Shown in pieces: positions 1-10,705 of a stretch of DNA of 64,000 bases. Positions within the stretch are counted from its first letter, which is position 1. Each line of letters begins with the position of its first letter. The notes under the pieces are model-generated. The model was given only the letters and a program-made list of their open reading frames with translations, had not been told where the DNA came from and did no database searches. The translations under genes and the position numbers were made by a program. This DNA comes from Ruegeria sp. PrR005. GTDB lineage: Bacteria; Pseudomonadota; Alphaproteobacteria; Rhodobacterales; Rhodobacteraceae. Location of the stretch: assembly GCF_010500245.1 (NCBI RefSeq), contig NZ_JAAGOX010000011.1, positions 248,001-312,000 of the forward strand. Reading direction: 5' to 3'.

Positions 1-212
1 TGCCGCAGGGCGCCGCCTATACGACGCTGGAATACAAGATCAACATCATTCGCTCGATCCCGACCGGGACCGAGGTCGAATGCGTCGGCATCGCCGATCA
101 CGTCGGCCGCTCCACCGGCGTCGCCCATGGCGAGATCAGGGGCGTCGCGGATGGCCGCCTTTACGCAACCGGCTCCACCACCTGCATCGTCCTGAACATC
201 CCGCGCGGCTAG
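1..212 (+). CDS. PaaI/YbgC-type hotdog thioesterase, C-terminal part (partial)
   Basis: Only the last 69 codons are present; the gene enters from the left edge (reading frame begins at base 3) and stops with TAG at 210-212. The visible part reads as the second half of a hotdog fold: a strand with YTTLEYKINIIR, then VGRSTGVAHGEI, and a final strand ATGSTTCIVLNIP. This pattern is usual at the C-terminus of PaaI-family acyl-CoA thioesterases, which hydrolyse CoA thioesters in the cytoplasm. The substrate cannot be told from this fragment. The gene is followed at 220-281 by an inverted repeat that could terminate it. Confidence 0.7.
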   Translation, partial: PQGAAYTTLEYKINIIRSIPTGTEVECVGIADHVGRSTGVAHGEIRGVADGRLYATGSTTCIVLNIPRG

Positions 213-219
213 GCCCCCC

Positions 220-281
220 GAAGTATGTCAAACCAGAAAGAAGCAACACGCGTTCGGGCTTCTTTCTGGTGAAAAATACTC
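220..281. terminator. Long inverted repeat, likely (bidirectional) terminator; repeat-family unit
   Basis: A perfect 13-bp stem, ACCAGAAAGAAGC at 232-244 and GCTTCTTTCTGGT at 258-270, encloses a 13-nt loop. It is followed by GAAAAATACTC and preceded by GAAGTATGTCAA, so the symmetry continues imperfectly outward. It lies between the thioesterase stop (212) and the convergent stop of the DUF2235 gene (427), as expected of a shared terminator. The same unit recurs at 5102-5302. The rest of 282-426 shows no gene that I can support. Confidence 0.6.
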
Positions 282-426
282 CCGCCGGAGGCTCCCTCCC
301 TCTTCACCGGACTGACGCTGAAAAAAGCTGGCCATCCGCCCGCCACACGCGCCCGCCCGAGGCGACGGAACGGCGCCGAGACATCGTCTTGCGCCGCAAG
401 GCGCGCAATCTGGAAACCGGCCCTAC

Positions 427-1506
427 TCAGCCGAAACTGCGTGTCGGCGTATCGAGCGCGGGCAGGCCGGCCGGCAAAGCTTCGGCGCTCACGCTCTCAT
501 GCAGGCGTTCGCTGCGGTCGCGGCCGACGCGGCGGGCCGAACGGAACAGGAATATCTTGCCCCAGCCGCGCCAGGTGCCCACCGACGGCGCCGCGACGCT
601 GGTGGGAAAGCGCGCGCGCCAGTCCGGCGGCAGCGGCAACTGATGGCGCTCCGAACGCTCCAGCATCCAGACCAGCGACAGGTTGGACAGCGGCCGCGCC
701 GCCTCGAACCCGCCCAGCTGCCCGCCCACGTCACCGTGACAGCCGGGAAACCAGACCTGTTCCACATGGCCGTCATAACCCGGGTCATAGTCCCACAGGA
801 TCGGCTCGAACACCTGCCGCGTCTCGTGCAGCGCCAGCGCGTGATAACCGTGCCGGATGCTGCGGCCCAGCCGGTGGCTGTGAAACGCGTGCCGCTCCTC
901 GGTCAGCCGCCACAACAGCGGCAGCCGCAAGCCCAGCGCCTTGACCGTGTCCCAGACCCCCACCATCTCGATCGGCAGGTCCGAATGGCAGTAAAGCCGC
1001 CGGAAATCCGCCGCATGGGCGCCGTTCGGGTTGCATTCGTAGTGGCGGTAAGCCTGCCGGATATTGCGCTCGGTCGCATGTTCCGCCCGCAGCAGCCCGA
1101 CCAGGTCGATCACCCCCGCCAGGCTCCGCACCGCGAATGCGCCGCGTGAATAGCCGAACAGGAACACCCGGTCGCCGGGCCGGTAGCGCGAGGCGAGATA
1201 GCCATAGGCGCGCCGGATCTGCCGGTTCAGCCCGCGCCCGACCATCACGTCGGTCGTGGTCTTCCAGCTGGTCCACTGCACCCCAGCCTCGTAATAGACC
1301 GAGGCGCGCGGCCCCATCTCGCAGATCAGGCGGAACAGGCGCCCGGCATGAGTCTCGTTCCCCGGCTCCAGCGTCGACATGGTACCGTCCAGGATGATCA
1401 CATGGGTCTGCGGCCCGCGCTCGCGGGTCTCGCCCGAGTGCTCGGTGCTGAGCGGCCGGCCAAGCCAGCCAAGCAGACGTCTATTCAGCCACGACAGGTT
1501 CAGCAT
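427..1506 (-). CDS. DUF2235 domain alpha/beta-hydrolase-like protein
   Basis: 359 aa. It carries the DUF2235 layout: an early strand ending in a conserved Asp-Gly (VIILDGT, about residue 40), and a nucleophile elbow FGYSRGAF (G-x-S-x-G) near residue 118 followed by AVRSLAG. DUF2235 proteins belong to the alpha/beta-hydrolase clan; some are type VI secretion phospholipase effectors (Tle1), but no secretion genes, VgrG or immunity gene are nearby, so a housekeeping esterase/lipase role is as likely. No signal peptide is seen. The ATG (1504-1506) lies 26 bp inside the end of the upstream molybdenum-hydroxylase gene, so the two are probably co-transcribed and translationally coupled. Substrate unknown. 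Confidence 0.8.
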   Translation of the reverse strand: MLNLSWLNRRLLGWLGRPLSTEHSGETRERGPQTHVIILDGTMSTLEPGNETHAGRLFRLICEMGPRASVYYEAGVQWTSWKTTTDVMVGRGLNRQIRRAYGYLASRYRPGDRVFLFGYSRGAFAVRSLAGVIDLVGLLRAEHATERNIRQAYRHYECNPNGAHAADFRRLYCHSDLPIEMVGVWDTVKALGLRLPLLWRLTEERHAFHSHRLGRSIRHGYHALALHETRQVFEPILWDYDPGYDGHVEQVWFPGCHGDVGGQLGGFEAARPLSNLSLVWMLERSERHQLPLPPDWRARFPTSVAAPSVGTWRGWGKIFLFRSARRVGRDRSERLHESVSAEALPAGLPALDTPTRSFG

Positions 1507-3772
1507 TCAGCAGTTCCCACAATCTCAGGGGCGTGAAAGGCATGTCCGCCTGCCGTACCCCCCGGTCCCAGAGCGCGTCCTGCACCGCGTTGGCGATCGC
1601 GGCCAGCGACCCCACGGTGCCCGCCTCGCCACAGCCCTTCATCCCCATCGGGTTGGCTGTCGACGGCACCGGCACCGAGGTAAACCCAATCATGGGAACG
1701 TCGCCTGCGCGCGGCAAGGCATAGTCCATGAACGATGCCGTGAGCAGCTGCCCCTCACTGTCATGCACCACATGCTCCATCAGCGCCTGGCCCAGCCCCT
1801 GCGCCACCCCGCCATGCACCTGCCCCTCGGCCAGCAAGGGGTTGATAAGATTTCCGAAATCGTCCCATACCCGGTACCGGTCCAGATGCACGGCGCCGGT
1901 TTCCGGGTCGATCACGATCTCGGCAACATGGGCGCCGTTGGGATAGGACCGCGCCGGCAACGTCGCGCGCGCCTCATGGGTCAAGAGCTCGACACGCCCG
2001 TCGACCCGGGCCATCTCGGCTGCCTCCAGCAGCGTCGGCGTCAGGTTCGACCCCGGCGCGCGAAAGGTCTCGTTATCGAATGTCACGTCGCTCTCCTCGA
2101 CCCCCATCTTGCCCGCCAGATAGGGCATGAATGCGGCGACCATGCGGTCAACCGTGGCCAGCGTCGCATGGGTCTGCACCGTGACCGAACGCGATCCGCC
2201 GGTGCCGCCACCCTGCGCGATCCGGTCGCTGTCGCCTTGCACGACCCGGATCCGATCCACCGGAATGCCGGTCTGGTCCAATAGGAACTGGGCATAAACC
2301 GTCTCATGCCCCTGTCCGTTCGACTGCGTGCCAACCAGCAGGTCCACGGTGCCATCCTCGTTGAACACGACTCGGGCCCCTTCCGAAGGGTCGCCCAGAA
2401 TGCTTTCGATATAGTAACACAGGCCCTGCCCCCGCAGCAGGCCGCGCGCGGCGTCCGACGCGCGCCGCGCCTCGAACCCGGCGGTACCCGCCTCGGCCAG
2501 CGTCAGCAGCCGGTCGAACGCGCCCACGTCATAGGTCTCGCCCGTGGGCGTCTTGTAGGGAAACGCCTCGGGCCGGATGAAATTGCGCCGCCTCAACTCG
2601 GCCCCTGACACACCCAGTTCGCGCGCCGCCCGGTCCATCGCGCGCTCCAGCACATAGATGGCCTCGGGCCGACCCGCGCCGCGATAGGCATCGACCTGGG
2701 TCGTGTTGGTGTAATAGCCCTCGACCTGCAACCAGACCGATGGGATGTCATAGACCCCGGTCAGCACGCGCGAAAACAGCTGCGTCTGGATCGCCTGCCC
2801 GAAATGGCTGTTATAGGCGCCCAGATTGCAGCGGGTCCGCACCCGGTAGGCGGTGATCTTCAGATCGGCGTCAAAGGCCAGCTCCGCCACCGAGCTCAGA
2901 TCGCGGCCGTGGTTGTCGGTCAGCATGGCCTCGGTCCGTTCCGACATCCAGCGCACCGGACGGCCCAATACCCGCGCCGCATGCGCGACCGAGAAATACT
3001 CGGGGTAAGGAAACGCCTTCATGCCAAAGCCGCCACCCACATCCGGTGTGGTCACCCGAAGTTCCTCGGGCGCAAGGCCCAGTTTCTCGGACAGTTGCGC
3101 CTTCAGCGCCCAGACCCCCTGCCCGCCATAGGAAAAATGCAGCCGCCCCTCGACCATCTCGGCAAAGCAGCCGCGCGGCTCCATCGAATTGGCGATGATC
3201 CGGTTATCATCGACCCGCAGCGACACCACATGCGCCGCCGCGGCAAAGGCGGCCTCGGTCGCCGCCTGGTCGCCCATCCCCCAGTCAAAGGCCCGGTTTT
3301 CGGGCGCCTCGGGGTGCAGCACCGGCCCGCCCGGACCCACATCGGTTTTCACCGGCAAGTCGCGGATATCCATGCCCATCATCTCGACCGCGTCGCGCGC
3401 CTGATCCGCGGTTTCGGCGATCACCGCCACCACCGGTTCGCCCACGAACCGGACCCGGTTGCGCGCCAGCATCGGGCGCTCGGGCGATGCTCCCTTGCTG
3501 CCGTCGCGGTTGGGCATGGCGGCCCCGGTCATGCCCACAGTGATCCCGGCGGCCTCCAGATCAGCGAGCGTCAACACCAGATGCACGCCCGGCGCCGTGC
3601 GCGCCGCGTCGATATCCAGATCCAGGATCTCGCCATGCGCCACGGGCGAGCGAAAGAACATCGCCACCAGCGCTCCACCCGGCGCGACATCCTCCATGTA
3701 ACGGCCCTGTCCGGTCAGGAACCGGCTGTCCTCGACCCGGGTCACCGGCTGACTTTTTCCAAACTTTTCCAT
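1481..3772 (-). CDS. Xanthine dehydrogenase family, molybdopterin-binding large subunit (CoxL form II-like)
   Basis: 763 aa from the ATG at 3772, preceded by AGGAGA; an upstream in-frame codon at 3787 is less likely because MEKFGKSQPVTRVEDSRFLTG is the usual N-terminus of the family. It has the aldehyde oxidase/xanthine dehydrogenase a/b hammerhead domain (about residues 20-130) and then the molybdopterin-binding domain. The active-site region reads AYRGAGRPEA, the form II signature, rather than the AYxCSFR motif of true CO dehydrogenase, so CO oxidation is unlikely; an aldehyde or N-heterocycle hydroxylase is a better guess. The FAD (CoxM) and 2Fe-2S (CoxS) subunits normally encoded beside it are absent: upstream lies a divergent dienelactone hydrolase and downstream the DUF2235 gene. 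Substrate unknown. Confidence 0.85.
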   Translation of the reverse strand: MEKFGKSQPVTRVEDSRFLTGQGRYMEDVAPGGALVAMFFRSPVAHGEILDLDIDAARTAPGVHLVLTLADLEAAGITVGMTGAAMPNRDGSKGASPERPMLARNRVRFVGEPVVAVIAETADQARDAVEMMGMDIRDLPVKTDVGPGGPVLHPEAPENRAFDWGMGDQAATEAAFAAAAHVVSLRVDDNRIIANSMEPRGCFAEMVEGRLHFSYGGQGVWALKAQLSEKLGLAPEELRVTTPDVGGGFGMKAFPYPEYFSVAHAARVLGRPVRWMSERTEAMLTDNHGRDLSSVAELAFDADLKITAYRVRTRCNLGAYNSHFGQAIQTQLFSRVLTGVYDIPSVWLQVEGYYTNTTQVDAYRGAGRPEAIYVLERAMDRAARELGVSGAELRRRNFIRPEAFPYKTPTGETYDVGAFDRLLTLAEAGTAGFEARRASDAARGLLRGQGLCYYIESILGDPSEGARVVFNEDGTVDLLVGTQSNGQGHETVYAQFLLDQTGIPVDRIRVVQGDSDRIAQGGGTGGSRSVTVQTHATLATVDRMVAAFMPYLAGKMGVEESDVTFDNETFRAPGSNLTPTLLEAAEMARVDGRVELLTHEARATLPARSYPNGAHVAEIVIDPETGAVHLDRYRVWDDFGNLINPLLAEGQVHGGVAQGLGQALMEHVVHDSEGQLLTASFMDYALPRAGDVPMIGFTSVPVPSTANPMGMKGCGEAGTVGSLAAIANAVQDALWDRGVRQADMPFTPLRLWELLNAEPVVAE

Positions 3773-3932
3773 GGGTCTCTCCTGCACGGGTGCTTGCGTT
3801 CCGACACTAGCCCCGCCCGGGCCATTGTCCAGTGACCGCCCGCCGTTCCCCGGCGTTTCCGAGCCAATCCGAAAACAGAGTGTTGCAGGTGTTGATCATG
3901 GAAAAATGCGCGCATTAAGTGTATAAGCTTGC

Positions 3933-4661
3933 ATGACCAGCTGGGAACCGGATGCACGTTTCGACTTCACCGCCGCCCTCGACGGCGGCCAGGAGGTAAC
4001 GCACCCGGTTCACGTCAAGGGCAATGGTCCCGCGATCCTGATCCTGCAAGAGCTGCCCGGCATCGGACCCGAAACGCTCGACCTGGCCGACCGGCTGGTG
4101 CGCGCGGGCTTTACCGTCTACCTGCCGCATCTCTTCGGCACCTTCGGCAAGATCACCATGGCCCGCAACATGGCCCGGCTGTTCTGCATCCGGCGCGAGT
4201 TCAACATCTTCCTCAAAGGGCGGCAAAGCCCGGTCGCCAGCTGGATGCGCGCGCTGGCCCGCCACATCCGCGACCGCCAGGGGGGGCCGGGCATCGGCGT
4301 GATCGGCATGTGCCTGACCGGCAGTTTCGCCCTGACACTCATGGCCGATGACGCGGTGCTGGGCGGGGTTGCCAGCCAGCCCGCGCTGCCGCTGCTGGGC
4401 GGCGGTGCCCTGCATATGAGCGAGGCGGATATTGCCGAGACCTGCGCCGGCATGGCTGCCAAGGGTCCGGGCCTGGCGCTGCGCTATCGCGGCGACCGGA
4501 TGTCGCCCGCCCGCCTGATGCGCCGGATGGAGGAGGTGTTCGGCGACGGGCTGGACACGGTCGAATACCCCGGCAACCGGCATTCCCTGCTGACGCTGCA
4601 TTTCCACGAACCCGCCTACAAGCGGGTCGAGGCCTATTTCCGCACCCGCCTGGGCGCCTGA
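3933..4661 (+). CDS. Dienelactone hydrolase family protein
   Basis: 242 aa cytoplasmic alpha/beta hydrolase. Visible family marks are the early LILQELPGIGPETLDLADRL stretch (the Glu of the DLH fold, about residue 39), a nucleophile elbow GMCLTGSF with Cys as nucleophile near residue 127, and the late GNRHSLL segment that supplies the catalytic His. DLH enzymes open lactone rings such as dienelactone in chlorocatechol breakdown, but many homologues act on other esters; no aromatic-degradation genes are nearby, so the substrate is open. It is divergent from the molybdenum-hydroxylase gene, with about 160 bp of shared promoter region between the starts. Confidence 0.85.
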   Translation: MTSWEPDARFDFTAALDGGQEVTHPVHVKGNGPAILILQELPGIGPETLDLADRLVRAGFTVYLPHLFGTFGKITMARNMARLFCIRREFNIFLKGRQSPVASWMRALARHIRDRQGGPGIGVIGMCLTGSFALTLMADDAVLGGVASQPALPLLGGGALHMSEADIAETCAGMAAKGPGLALRYRGDRMSPARLMRRMEEVFGDGLDTVEYPGNRHSLLTLHFHEPAYKRVEAYFRTRLGA

Positions 4662-4689
4662 TCCGGCGCCCCCCCCCCGGGTGATCCAG

Positions 4690-5063
4690 CAGCCAGGACC
4701 GAAACCGGCAGGCGGGCGCTGTCGCCCGCGACGGTGGAAAGCGGCTGCATGGATTTCGTGGCGGGCAGCCACAAGAACCCGATCCTGCGCATACCGATAC
4801 CTATTCCGAAAACAACCTTCCGTCGCATCGGCATGGCGATCCGCTATCTCACCCCCAATGCGCGCCAGCTGGTGGCCGAGCGCGACCATGCCATGCCCGC
4901 GCGCGGCAGCGGCACTTCGGGCAATTTCATCCTTGTCGAAGCACCCGCACGCCTCTTTGTCTCCGAGGCGCTGGCGCTCTACGAGCGCATCCGCAGTGAT
5001 CAGGCCAAGGCCCTGGCCCAGGGCGCCAGCAGCGCGGTGCCGCTGTATCAGACAGCAGGATAG
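4690..5063 (+). pseudogene. Phytanoyl-CoA dioxygenase (PhyH) C-terminal remnant
   Basis: The frame ending with TAG at 5061-5063 reads ALSPATVESGCMDFVAGSHK and then RRIGMAIRYLTPNARQ, which match the second half of PhyH-family Fe(II)/2-oxoglutarate dioxygenases, including the distal iron-binding His in GSHK and the Arg region that binds 2-oxoglutarate. The N-terminal half with the HxD iron ligands is missing, and the remnant begins right after the stop of the dienelactone hydrolase (same frame) and a run of ten C at 4669-4678. A 109-codon ORF with ATG at 4734 remains open but would not make a working enzyme. Most likely a decayed gene left by a deletion; an assembly error is the alternative. 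Confidence 0.6.
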
Positions 5064-5420
5064 ACCCCTGCGATGCGCCCGGCCCCACCGCTACGCCATT
5101 TGAGTATTTGTAACCAGAAAGAAGCAGCAAACGAAGCGCCCCGATCCGGCGGCCGTCCGTCCGCAAGGGGATAATCCTGCCGCGGGACAGGGGCGGCTTC
5201 TTCCTGGTGCGGTCATCGGCTCTCCAGCCTGTACCGCCTCCCCAGCCTGCGGCGATTCTGGTTAACAAAGACTTGCCGCTTCGTTCTGGTCAAAAATACT
5301 CATTTCCGCCCCCTCAACCCATGATCCGGCCCGATGCAGCAAGAAAACATGGCCAGCCGCCTTTTCCTTCGCCCCGCCTTTGGGTAATTGATCCCTCGAT
5401 TGACCGAAGGGATCACCACG
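5064..5420. repeat. Intergenic region with three copies of an inverted-repeat unit upstream of valS
   Basis: This 357-bp gap has no gene I can support. It holds three copies of the unit also seen at 220-281: a forward copy at 5102-5125 (GAGTATTT then AACCAGAAAGAAGC), a partial reverse copy at 5196-5208 (GCTTCTTCCTGGT) and a full reverse copy at 5278-5302 (GCTTCGTTCTGGT then AAAAATACTCA). Forward and reverse copies can pair into long hairpins. The valS promoter should lie in the last 120 bp, but I cannot pick a clear -35/-10 pair. Confidence 0.55.
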
Positions 5421-8528
<3,108 letters not shown>

Positions 8529-8560
8529 CGTCTTCATCTCGCTGAAAATACTCACAAAAG

Positions 8561-8591
8561 CGACCCCACCGGCCAAGAACCGGTGGGGTCG
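8561..8591 (+). terminator. Stem-loop after valS
   Basis: Perfect 12-bp GC-rich stem, CGACCCCACCGG (8561-8572) and CCGGTGGGGTCG (8580-8591), with loop CCAAGAA, 32 nt after the valS stop. No U-run follows, so it may end transcription with help or protect the 3' end. Confidence 0.6.
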
Positions 8592-8613
8592 ATCAGCGAC
8601 ACTGACAAGAACC

Positions 8614-8680
8614 CAATTCCTGCAAGGAATTGTCTCAAATCCTCTCCGAGGATTTGTCTTCAGACTTTCGCGAAAGTCTG
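8614..8680. repeat. Array of three short perfect hairpins between convergent genes
   Basis: Three back-to-back palindromes: CAATTCC-TGCAA-GGAATTG (8614-8632), CAAATCCTC-TCC-GAGGATTTG (8636-8656) and CAGACTTTC-GC-GAAAGTCTG (8661-8680). All are exact inverted repeats separated by 3-4 nt. They sit directly before the convergent stop of the crotonase gene (8687), so they may serve as that gene's terminator set or be a small dispersed repeat. Confidence 0.6.
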
Positions 8681-8686
8681 AACCCG

Positions 8687-9469
8687 CTACTTGAATACCG
8701 GGGCGCGACCCTGCATCTGGGCCGCGATCACTTCCATCTGATCCGGCTTGCCGATCAGCCGCGCCTGTTCCTGCGATTCCGCCAGCAAGACATCGGTTCG
8801 CTGCTCGGATTCAGCCAATTCAATCAGACGCTTGGCCGAACGTATCGCCGAGGGGCTCTTGCCCGCGATCTCTTGCGCCAGCGCGGTGGCCTCGGCCAGC
8901 GGATCCTCGGCCAGGTCGGTCACCAGACCCCATTCGGCAGCCTTGGCTGCCCCGATGGGCCGCGCCGTATAGGTCAGCAGGCGCAGCACATCGGAGCGCA
9001 CCAGTTGCGGCAACAACACCATGCCCCCCATATCCGGGATCAGCCCCCATTTCATTTCGAGGACAGAAAGCCGCGTATCCGGTGCGGCAATGCGGATGTC
9101 CGCCCCCAGCGCGATCTGCAATCCGCCGCCATAAACCGCCCCGTGCAGCGCCGCGATCACCGGCACCGGCACCCGCCGCCAGACCAGCGTCACCTCCTGG
9201 AAGTCATTGGCATCGTGATGGCTGCGCGGCATCAGCATCTGGGTCGGGTCCTTGCCCGCAAAGGCCGCAAAGTTCGACACGTCGAGCCCGGCACAAAAGC
9301 TCTTGCCCTCGCCCGACAGCACCACCGCCCGCGCGTCCGAGGCCGCAACCTCTTGCCCCGCCGCGATAATCGCCTTGAACATCGCCTCGTCCAGCGCATT
9401 CATCTTGTCCCCCCGGGTCAGGGTGACAAATGCGATATGGTCCTTGTACTCGACGGATACGCGCGCCAT
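8687..9469 (-). CDS. Enoyl-CoA hydratase/isomerase (crotonase) family protein
   Basis: 260 aa from the ATG at 9469, which has GGAGG seven bases upstream; an earlier in-frame ATG at 9481 overlaps that ribosome site. Crotonase fold marks: FCAGLDVSNF (oxyanion-hole strand), HGAVYGGGLQIALGADIRIA (second oxyanion-hole helix) and VLEMKWGLIPDMGG, where the Glu in VLEM lies at the position of the first catalytic Glu of enoyl-CoA hydratases. Cytoplasmic; acts on an acyl-CoA thioester in beta-oxidation or a related pathway. It is a single gene with no other fatty-acid gene beside it, so the exact reaction (hydratase, isomerase or other) is not fixed. Confidence 0.88.
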   Translation of the reverse strand: MARVSVEYKDHIAFVTLTRGDKMNALDEAMFKAIIAAGQEVAASDARAVVLSGEGKSFCAGLDVSNFAAFAGKDPTQMLMPRSHHDANDFQEVTLVWRRVPVPVIAALHGAVYGGGLQIALGADIRIAAPDTRLSVLEMKWGLIPDMGGMVLLPQLVRSDVLRLLTYTARPIGAAKAAEWGLVTDLAEDPLAEATALAQEIAGKSPSAIRSAKRLIELAESEQRTDVLLAESQEQARLIGKPDQMEVIAAQMQGRAPVFK

Positions 9470-9542
9470 CGGGGCCTCCATTCCTGTTTGGCGCCAGACT
9501 GCCCGCTCTTGTGGTCAAGCGCCAGCCCGACGTGGGGGCAGA

Positions 9543-10613
9543 TCAGGGCAGGTCGGCGGCCGCCATGCGGGCAAAACCGGGGCTGTCCAGCGTCATGACA
9601 TAGAACCGCTCGCCCACCTGCTTGCCGCCGGTGGTGATGCCCAACCGGCCATCGGGATCCTGCACCGTGCGCAGGATGCGCCCCTGCCCGTCGAACTGGA
9701 TCAGCATGCCGCGATGGATCGGCGCGGGGCGTACCTTGGGTCCCAATCGCCAGACCACCTTGCGCAGGAAGGGGTAAGGCATCAGCGCCTCGGCCGGGAC
9801 GCGCGGGCTGGCAAAGGCCAGCCAATAGGTGCCGTTGCCCTGCGCCTCGAGATTGTCGGGATAACCCGGAAGGTTGTCGAGGAACACCTCAGTCTGGCCT
9901 GCCTTCTCGCCCTTGAGCCACAGCCGGTGTACCCGCGCCCGCCCGGTCTCGTTGATCAGCAGGAAATCCTCGTCCGGCGAGAGGGCGATGCCATTGGTGT
10001 ATACAAAGCCGGTGGCGATCTTCTCGACCCTGCCGTCGGGTGTGCGCCGAGCGACATAGCCGGTATCGGACTGTTCCCAGACGGTCATCACCGAGGTGGG
10101 CTTGGTGCCGCCCAGCGTCCGGGGATCGAACCGGTCGGTCGAGTTCGAGAAATAGACCGTTCCATCGCGCCCCAGATCCAGCTGGTTGGCATAGATCACC
10201 GGTGCCCCGTCGATCTGGTCCACCACGGTTTCGACCTTACCGGGGCCGGTCCAGCGCAGGATGCCCCGGAAGCTGTCGGCGATGAAAAGCGCGCCGTCGG
10301 GTCCCGCCTTGAGCCCCAGCGGCCGCCCGCCCAGCCGCTCAACCAGTTCCGGCGCCGCCCCGTCGATGCGATAGAGATTGCCCGCCAGAGAAGCGGTATA
10401 GACCGTGCCGTCCGGCATCACAGCCAGATCCTCGGGCCCGATCTCACCCTCGGGGAGCGGCACGAACTCGGCCTTGGCCAGAACCCGATTCTCGGCGAAA
10501 TCACCGGTGAATCCGGGGTTTTCCGGTGGGTGATAGGCCACAGGCGCCACGGGGATCGGCCAGAACAGCAGGTAGCCAAGGCCGGCGAGCAACAGGATCA
10601 AAACGTAACGCAT
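9543..10613 (-). CDS. Strictosidine synthase/SMP-30-like beta-propeller protein, membrane-anchored
   Basis: 356 aa from the ATG at 10613 (AGAGGTG upstream); the open frame extends further upstream but without homologous look. Residues 1-20 form a hydrophobic signal anchor (YVLILLLAGLGYLLFW). The rest is a six-bladed propeller: PEDLAVMPDGTVYTASLAGNLYRID, an Ala/Asp-rich metal-site strand (LFIADSFRG), NGIALSPDEDFLLINETGRARVHRLWLKG and LPGYPDNLEAQGNGTYWLAFASPR, typical of the strictosidine-synthase/APMAP branch. Such proteins usually act as calcium-dependent lactonases or arylesterases rather than making alkaloids. Likely periplasm-facing. It is divergent from the hisC-like gene, with 92 bp between the starts. 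Substrate unknown. Confidence 0.82.
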   Translation of the reverse strand: MRYVLILLLAGLGYLLFWPIPVAPVAYHPPENPGFTGDFAENRVLAKAEFVPLPEGEIGPEDLAVMPDGTVYTASLAGNLYRIDGAAPELVERLGGRPLGLKAGPDGALFIADSFRGILRWTGPGKVETVVDQIDGAPVIYANQLDLGRDGTVYFSNSTDRFDPRTLGGTKPTSVMTVWEQSDTGYVARRTPDGRVEKIATGFVYTNGIALSPDEDFLLINETGRARVHRLWLKGEKAGQTEVFLDNLPGYPDNLEAQGNGTYWLAFASPRVPAEALMPYPFLRKVVWRLGPKVRPAPIHRGMLIQFDGQGRILRTVQDPDGRLGITTGGKQVGERFYVMTLDSPGFARMAAADLP

Positions 10614-10705
10614 GGGCACCTCTTTGTATTTGCGCGTACCTTGCGAGGCGGGGCCAGCAAAGGCAAGTCTTGCCCGGCACCGCAGCTTGCGCTTATGTGG
10701 CGCGC

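Noticed and set aside
427-1506. Type VI secretion phospholipase effector
   Set aside because: The fold fits DUF2235, but no VgrG, Hcp, adaptor or immunity gene is nearby.
1481-3772. Carbon-monoxide dehydrogenase large subunit
   Set aside because: The active-site loop has AYRGAGR (form II) and not the AYxCSFR motif of true CO dehydrogenase, and the partner genes are absent.
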